Origin: Orientallactaga sibirica
Taxonomy: Eukaryota > Chordata > Mammalia > Rodentia > Dipodidae
Length of the DNA stretch: 64,000 bases
NCBI GenBank assembly: GCA_036365145.1
Contig: JAEOAD010001176.1
Span: 558,001-622,000 of the forward strand
Direction: 5' to 3'
Positions 57,661 through 64,000 of the stretch are shown here, piece by piece; the first letter of the stretch is position 1, and every line of letters begins with the position of its first letter. The notes beneath the pieces are model-generated. The model saw nothing but the letters and a program-made list of their open reading frames with translations. It was not told the origin of the DNA and made no database searches. Position numbers and translations under genes: made by a program.

Positions 57661-57770
57661 AATTTTTTTTTTTTTGAAAAACAAGGTAGGGTCTCACTCT
57701 GGTCCAGGCTGACCTGGAATTTCTGTGGCCTCTCGGCGATCCTCCTCTCTGCCTCCTCTGGGATTAAAAT
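57661..57770 (-). repeat. B1 SINE, shortened
   Basis: Antisense: poly(T), acaaggtagggtctcactct, tctctgcctcctctgggatt. The middle and left end are missing. It abuts the tail of the preceding SINE. Confidence 0.7.
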
Positions 57771-59054
57771 AAATAAATAAAATATTTTTTAAAAAAAGAT
57801 TATACAGAAGATTGAACCTCAGGAATAGAAGATAAAGTCAAGGAAATAATATATATACACACATACCCATACAAAGAAGAAATTAAGAAACATGACTAAT
57901 TTTCCGAGAACTTTGGAATAAGGTCAAGAGACCAAAACTAAGAATACATGTAGTAGAAGAAGGAGCTGAGAGAAATGCAAAAGGAGTTGATTGACTGTTC
58001 AATGAAATTTCAAGAGAAACTTTCCCAAATCTAGAGAAAGAAACTGACATCCAAACAGAAGAGGCATATAGAACTTCACATAGACCTGACCAGAGAAGGA
58101 CCTCTGCATATCATAGTAACAATGCAAAAAATCCAAAGCAAGGAAACAATACTAAAAGCTGTGAGGAAAAAGTGTCAATTCACATAACAAGGTAGGAAAA
58201 TCAGAATAACCTCAGACCTTTCATCAGTGACCCTGAGAGCCAGGAAAGACTGGAGCAATATAGTCTAACCCTAACTTCCAACCAAGAATGCAATACCCAG
58301 CAAAATTATCTTTCAAAATTCACAAAGAAATAAGGATATTTCAAGAAAAACACTAGTTATAGCAATTTACAATAACCAAACCAGCTTCACAGTAAATTCA
58401 GAAGGGAACACTTCACAAAGAAGAGAAAATACAAGATAGGATGTACTTCATTTTAGAAACAGAGCATTAGTAATGAAGATAGTGTGGTACTGACACCCAA
58501 ACAGACAAATAGACCAATGGACCAGAATAGAGGATCCAGAAATTAATCCACAGCTTGCACCACCTAATCTCTAACAAATGGGCCATAAATATTTAGTGAG
58601 GAAAAAAAAACAGCTTATTCAACAAATGGTGCCAGCAAAACTGGATATCTACCCACAGAAGAACAAAATTTGATTTATATCTCTCTCCCTGTACAAATAT
58701 CCAGTCAAAATGGATCAAAGATTTCAATCTCAAATCAGAAACACAGAAAATTCTAGGAGGAAAAAAACAGGGAATACTCTCCAGGATGTAGGCATAGGTA
58801 AGAACTTTCTGAACTGGACTCCAATAACAGAGGAAGTAACCTCACAAATCAACAATCTGGACTCCAAGACATTGAACAGTTTTTGCACTGCAAAAGACCA
58901 TCATCAAAGCAAAAAGACAGCCTGCAGAATGGGAGAAAATCTTTGCCACCTGCAATTCAGACAGGGGGTTATAACCAGAGTTTAGAAAGAGCTGCAAAAA
59001 ATTAATTTCCCAATAACCAAGTGGACTAATGAAATGAACAGACAGTTCACACAC

Positions 59055-59355
59055 ACACACAATAAATCATCCAGAGATACAGAGGCTCCCTTGACCTCAT
59101 CACTGAAGTAGACGTAAAACAAACCCAACATGGCTCAGGGAAATTCATGGAAGAGGGAACAGAAAGATTGCTAGAGCCACAGGTTGGGACACTATGCACA
59201 GAGACATTGCCTCTTCCCCATAACTGATGGCTACCCCCACAGTTCACAACCCACATTCTCCAATGAGGAAAGTCCCTTCAGTGGGAGGAGGATAGGGAAG
59301 AGGCTAACGATGGTACCAACATGGCTGCATACACACTATATACATAACTAATAAG
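59055..59355 (+). mobile_element. LINE-1 3' UTR piece nested in another L1
   Basis: The host L1 breaks at about 59047 (gacagttcacac) and resumes at about 59617 (gaagaaatatcagc). The inserted DNA reads like L1 3' UTR (gaaattcatggaagagggaa) and ends in an A-rich run. Confidence 0.45.
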
Positions 59356-59366
59356 AAAAGAACAAG

Positions 59367-59606
59367 AGGGCTGGAGAGATGGCTTAGCAGTTAAGGTGTT
59401 TGCCTGCAAAGCCAAAGGATCCCAGTTCAACTCTCCAGGACCCACGTAAGTCAGATACACAAGGGGGTGCATCATGTATCTGGAGTTCGTTTGCAGTGGC
59501 TGGAGGCCCTGGCACACCCATTCTCCCTGTCTTGCTCTCTCTCTGACTCTTTTCTCTCTCTCTCAAGTAAATAAATAAATATAATATTTTTTAAAAAAGA
59601 AAAAAG
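59367..59606 (+). repeat. SINE-A
   Basis: gagggctggagagatggctt, agttcaactctccaggaccc, aagtaaataaataaatataa. Inserted at the A-tail of the nested L1 piece, so this locus has three layers. Confidence 0.85.
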
Positions 59607-60464
59607 AAGAAATATCAGCACCAATAAGTACTTAGGAAAATGATCAACCTCTGTATCCATCAGGAAAAATACAAACCAAAACAACTTTGAGATAGCATTT
59701 TACCCAGTCAGAATGGCTGTATCAAGAAAACAGACAACAAATGCTAACAAGGAAGCAGGGGAAAGTGGAACTGTCATCCACTATTGGTAAAAATGCAAAC
59801 TAGTACAGCCATTATGGAAATCAATATGGAAGTTTCTTAAAACTTTAGAAAAAAGACCCCCATATGACCCAGCTATACCACTCCTAGGCATATACCCTAA
59901 GGACTCCATACTCCACTGTAGAGAAAATTGCACATCCATTTTTATTCCAGCTCTATTTATCCTAGCTAAGAATTAGAAATGGCTTAGATTCACAGCCAAA
60001 GATGAATGGATAATAAAAATGTGGTACATATACACAATGGAATTCTATTCAGCAGTATAGAAAAACAAAATTATGAATTTTGCAGGAAAATGGGTAGATC
60101 TAGAAAAAATCATATTAAGTGATGTGATTCAAACTCAGGAAGACCAAAACCACATGCTCTCTCTGATATGCAGGTCAAAGCTAGGAATATCTATAGGTAT
60201 GAATATGTAGGGAGAAATGTGGACAAAAACCTGCATAAAGATAGAACTGAAACCAAAAGTTAATATAAAGAAATGAGCAGAAAGAGAAGGGGACAGGCAA
60301 AAGGATACATGAGACATGTAAACAGAAGGAAGGAAAACATAGGGGAGAGAGGAATGGGGGAAGAAGAAGAGGAATAGTAGGGGGCAGGATTCAACAAAAA
60401 TAAATTGCATTGGAAACTCCAAACAGAAAAAAGAATAAGTGTAATAACTACAGAAATATCCAGC

Positions 60465-60540
60465 ATTTCTGAGTACCCATTGCTTGCCAGACACTATGCC
60501 AAGCATGTCACATATAACTTCCCACTTAAAATAAAATTGG
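60465..60540 (+). repeat. MIR-like fragment
   Basis: cattgcttgccagacactat, gccaagcatgtcacatataa: the MIR phrase of gtgccaggcactgt type. Confidence 0.55.
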
Positions 60541-60989
60541 AACGCATTCAAAGTAAATGAAACATTTCTAATCATATGGAGAAATATCCTCATGGGTAAT
60601 AAAATGTTCTTTGCGAGAATGAGCGTTCTAAGTTCATTATGTAATTTTCTATCATCCATCTTCCTATCACATTGCGCTCTTTTCTAGCTCAATGCTAAGG
60701 TTTCTATTGATGTCTGCCTTTTCTGTTATCATTATGTAGATTAATGCCAAGCCGTAAGTCTTTCTCTCCTTTAGAGTCTGGAATTTCTTTATCGATATTA
60801 TGCTTGTCCTTGAGTACCTTTCCTGGTGCTGGGCCTCATGGGAGACTCCTTGCTGAAAGGTTCCCTACCTCTGCGGGTCTGGTTTGGTGCCCAACATTCT
60901 GCGGACACTTGAACATGATAATGACAGCCCAGATGGTTAGTACAGCAGAGGAAGCTGTTGACGAGCATTTTCAAGGGCTGTGAAGATAA
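60541..60989. other. Intergenic, no gene seen
   Basis: No repeat or codon-biased frame recognised. It lies 3' of the OR relic. Confidence 0.4.
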
Positions 60990-61475
60990 TTAGAGCAACA
61001 AGGCTTTATTAAAAACTTTCCTCGGGGCCTCCTTCACTTCCTTGTTCCTAGAGTGATAAAATTAGAAAGTTCAGCCTGGGGCTCACTAGTATGTAGAACA
61101 CAGCCACAGACTTTTCCCCTCACAGGGACTTGCCTTAATCATTGCACACATAGTTGCAAGCTGAAGCCCCAAAGATCAACCCAACTGCACTTATGTATGA
61201 AGCAAAGGTAAGGAAGTCTCAGCCTGCAGACCTGATTTGCAGATGTGTCAGTGGCCTGCTTACTGAACTGGGATGAGAGATGCTTGAGTCCAAATCACAC
61301 TGAGATCAAAAACAAGAATCAACAGCTGCTAGAGGAAGTTATCCCCCAGGTCCGTGTCAGCAGCAATGGAGGTATCAGAACATTTAATCAACTACTGGAG
61401 GAGTAAAAGGAAAGTGAGGAGGTGCACTGCATCGATGCGCTGACATTTGTCTAACTCTCTACATACTCAATCGCT
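60990..61475 (-). pseudogene. Olfactory receptor relic, C-terminal half only
   Basis: Minus-strand reading in shifting frames follows an OR from the second extracellular loop to the C-terminus. The readable pieces are CTSSLSFY then IPPLL (61360-61430), GDNFL, one stop, QLLILVFDLSVI (61280-61345), VGLIFGASACNYV (61145-61185), EKSVAVFYILVSPRLNFLIL (61052-61115) and, after a one-base shift at about 61050, RNKEVKEAPRKVFNKALLL with TAA at 60990-60992. At least three stops and several frame changes rule out function. The 5' half is absent: a MaLR LTR starts at 61504. It may be a family 5/9-type receptor. I cannot assign a member. Confidence 0.75.
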
Positions 61476-61503
61476 TGCTTCTGCCAGACATCTTTGGAGT
61501 CAT

Positions 61504-62651
61504 TGTGGTGGTTTGATTCAGGTGTCCCCCATAAACTTAAGTGTTCAGAATACTAGGTTCCCAGCTAGCATTTGGGAACTAATGCCTCTAGGAGGCAGAG
61601 TATTCTTGGGGGTGGGCTTATGGGTGTTATAGTCAGCCCCCCTTGCCAGTGTTTGGCACACTCTCCTGTTACTATGGTTCACCTTATGTTGGCCAGGGGA
61701 TGATGTCCACCCTCTACTCATGCCATCGTTTTCCCTGCCATCATGGAACTTCCCCCTTGATCCTGTAAGCCAAAATAAACCTCTTTTTTTCCCACAAGCT
61801 TCTCTTGGTCGGGTGATTTCTACCAGCAATGTGAACCTGAGTGCAACAGTAAAGTGGTACTGAGGAGTGGAATTGCTGCTAGACCCCTGACTGTGTGGCT
61901 TTGGCCTTTTGGAACTGATTTTCAAGAGAAATGTGGAAGGACTTGAAACCTTGGCCTACGAGATGCTTTGCACTGCTGTAAGTACAGCTTGATGGACTAT
62001 TCTGGTCAGAGTTGAAAGACCTGAATGTAGTAAGAACTATGGACTGTGAGGTTTGGCTTATGAGGGTGAGAAAGAGCTTTGCTTGGACTGGGCAAAAAGC
62101 AGTTTGAGAGGCTTGCTATTATGCCCCTGCCCTGAGAAATTTTTCAGGGTTGCATTGCATAGAAATGGACTAGTGTGAGCAGAGGGATATGGCACAGAAA
62201 AAATGCAATCTTTGGGCCTAAACTGCTGCCTGTTCATGTACAAATTGTTTGAGAGATTACAACCACTAAGACTGGGCCAGCTGACCTGCACTGGGACAAC
62301 AGGAAGAATGTAGACTCTTTTGAAGGGGCCTGAGTGCTCAAAGGAGTGTCCTTTTCTTCAAAATCTGCTTTATTCTCCATTGAATTAACAAATTGGCACT
62401 CTACCTGGTATTATGGAGTATAAGAAATGCAGGAAAGTTAGGGTCATTGAGTTTGTAATGCAGTCTTGTGTTTTGGAAATGGCCATGGGCAGTATGAAGC
62501 AGGTTTGCTGGATGCCTGCATGGAGATCCCATGGAGTCGTGAGGATGGACCGGTGGGCTGGGCCAATTGCTAGCCCGTTTGGGGGCAGCAAGTGGGATGG
62601 TGTTTCACCTGTGGAGCTCTGTGCTCCACAAAACTGGATAATTTGGAGGAA
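61504..62651 (+). mobile_element. MaLR element (ORR1-like): 5' LTR and internal part, truncated
   Basis: LTR 61504-61848 from TGTGGTGGTTTGATTCAGG to GAGTGCAACA, with poly(A) signal in gccaaaataaacctctt. Then the primer-site region taaagtggtactgaggagtg and about 800 bp of non-coding internal sequence. It stops at about 62651 where L1 begins, and no 3' LTR is seen. Confidence 0.75.
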
Positions 62652-63936
62652 ATGAATGAATTCCTGGACAATACCACCTACCAAACATAAACTCAGAGCA
62701 GATTAATCTCGAAACAAACCTATCACACCCACTGAGATTGAAAAGGTAAAAAAAGAACAGACCAGGACCAGATGGCTTCTCAGGTGAATCCTATCAAACC
62801 TTCATGGAAGAACAGAAATCTTTCTCAAGCTGTGCCACACAATTGGAGAACAGAGAAAGATCCCCAACTCCTTCTATGAAGCTACCATCACCCTAATTCC
62901 AAAACCAGGCAGATATGCCTCAAGAAAAGAAAATTATAGGCCTATTTCTCTAATGAACATTGACAAAAAGATCCTGAACAAATCCTCACAAACTGAATTC
63001 AACAACATATCAAAAGCATTATCCACCTTGATCAAGTAGGCTTCATCCCAGGAACTCAGGGGTGGTTTAACTACATGATCATTTTGATAGATGCAAAAAA
63101 GGCATTTGACAAAATACAACATCACTTCATGATCAAAACATTAGAGAGATTAGGCATGGACAGTTTATATCTCAACATAATAAAGGTCGTATATAAAGAT
63201 CCTAATGCCCAAATAATACTTAATGGGAAGAGACTGAAAGAATTCCCACTGAGATCAGGAACAAGACAGGAGTGTCCACTCTCACTTCTGCTCTTCAATA
63301 TAGTACTGGAAGTCCTAGCTCAAGCAATAAGACAGGAGAAAGAAATAAAAGGTTTACAAAATGGAAAGGAAGAAGTCATCCCTATTCACAGACGACATGG
63401 TTCTATACATAAGTGACCTCAGAATCTCCATCTCAAAATACTTAAAAGTGATTAACTCCTTCAACAAAGTAGCAAGATACAAAATCAATACACAAAACTC
63501 AGTAGCCTTTCTACATGCAAAAGACAAAGGTACAGAGAAAGAAATAAGTGACTTTGTCCCATTTTCAATAGCAACATAAAAAATAAAATACCGTGGAATA
63601 ACATTAACCAAGGATATGAAAGACCTTTAAAATGAAAACACTCCAGGAAGCAATTGAGGAGGACTTGAGAAAATGGAAAGACCTCCCATGCTTGTGGATA
63701 GGCAGAATTAACACTGGGAAAATGGCAATTTTAACAAAATATAGAGATTTAATGCAATGCCAATAAAAGCCCAACATGTTTTCTTCACAGAGTTAGAAAA
63801 AATGATCTCAAAATTCATATGGGATGGCAGAGGGCCTCAGATATCCAAGCATATCTTCAGCAAAAGAAGCACCTCTGGAGGCATAACCATACCTGATCTA
63901 AAGTTATATTACAAAACTATAGTAATAAAACCACAT
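62652..63936 (+). mobile_element. 5'-truncated LINE-1 ORF2 fragment (RT region), broken
   Basis: Starts at aatgaatgaattcctggaca. Residues readable in successive frames include [38 protein letters not shown] and the catalytic-site variant [10 protein letters not shown] (family FADD), then [17 protein letters not shown]. These are reverse-transcriptase and downstream L1 motifs in order. Frameshifts near 63390 and 63580 disable it. Interrupted at 63937 by a SINE. Confidence 0.85.
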
Positions 63937-63937
63937 G

Positions 63938-64000
63938 GGCTGGAGAGATGGCTTAGCAGCTAAAGCGTTTGCCTGCAAAGCCAATGGACCTTGGTTCAAT
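63938..64000 (+). repeat. SINE-A, cut by the window end
   Basis: gggctggagagatggcttag, then caaagccaatggaccttggt. Only the tRNA-like head is in the window. Confidence 0.85.

Larger units (their letters stand above)
57785..60440 (+). mobile_element. LINE-1, sense, ORF1 region joined to post-RT region
   Basis: 57940-58400 is the ORF1 3' part (aatctagagaaagaaactga, caagaatgcaatacccagca). From about 58450 it continues in the far 3' part of ORF2 and beyond (agaccaatggaccagaatag, ggtgccagcaaaactggata, then after an insertion gtcagaatggctgtatcaag, acacaatggaattctattca), ending in an A/G-rich 3' UTR to 60440. The endonuclease and most RT sequence are absent. A 174-codon minus-strand frame (60135-60659) is an antisense artefact of the purine-rich UTR. 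Confidence 0.6.

Noticed and set aside
60135..60659. 174-codon minus-strand open frame
   Set aside because: Antisense to the purine-rich 3' end of an L1. The predicted protein is phenylalanine/serine/leucine-rich from composition alone.
61545..61925. 126-codon minus-strand frame
   Set aside because: Antisense to a MaLR LTR; the same frame recurs in other copies of that LTR family.

Overview
This window is mammalian, most likely rodent, genomic DNA. It carries a piece of a class II olfactory receptor (OR) cluster set in very repeat-rich, gene-poor sequence. Rodent origin is supported by 7SL-derived B1 elements with the internal B1-type duplication, ERVL-MaLR LTRs of ORR1/MT style, and many copies of a tRNA-derived SINE (A and B boxes visible, CT-rich tail, AAATAAAT end) that is not mouse B2. 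From memory this SINE/B1 combination fits a dipodoid rodent such as a jerboa. That is an inference I could not test.

The coding content is four single-exon OR genes plus one relic. An intact OR1S-like gene (1-948, +) starts exactly at the window edge. An intact OR9Q2-like gene lies at 9226-10170 (-). An OR9I1-like gene (28120-29568, -) keeps an open frame but has a four-codon gap in TM7 and a shifted C-tail that reads far past the ancestral stop. An OR9Q1-like gene (51860-52794, -) is broken by one missing base near codon 21. A much older OR remnant (60990 to about 61475, -) survives only as the C-terminal half and is cut off by an LTR element. The order OR1S, OR9Q2, OR9I1, OR9Q1 matches the human 11q12 cluster as I remember it.

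Between the genes the DNA is layered retroelements. Old LINE-1 copies lie at 20200-25140 (-), 43900-48440 (+) and 57785-60440 (+). They have been hit by later SINEs, L1 3' ends and LTRs. Exact target-site duplications can be read for a 1.97-kb two-LTR MaLR element with nearly identical LTRs (48736-50701, 5 bp), two solo LTRs (45020-45367 and 45555-45972, 5 bp each), a class II ERV-type LTR (16333-16758, 6 bp) and a short L1 3' fragment (19 bp). An antisense endogenous retrovirus remnant probably occupies 37943 to about 40100. Ancient MIR, L2 and MER5-like fragments fill some remaining gaps.

The genes share one role: each intact receptor would be an odorant-sensing GPCR, one allele chosen per olfactory neuron. 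I saw no non-OR protein gene, no structured RNA gene, no CRISPR and no sign of a previously undescribed biological system. The most informative observations are the graded decay of the OR genes and the dated stack of insertions.
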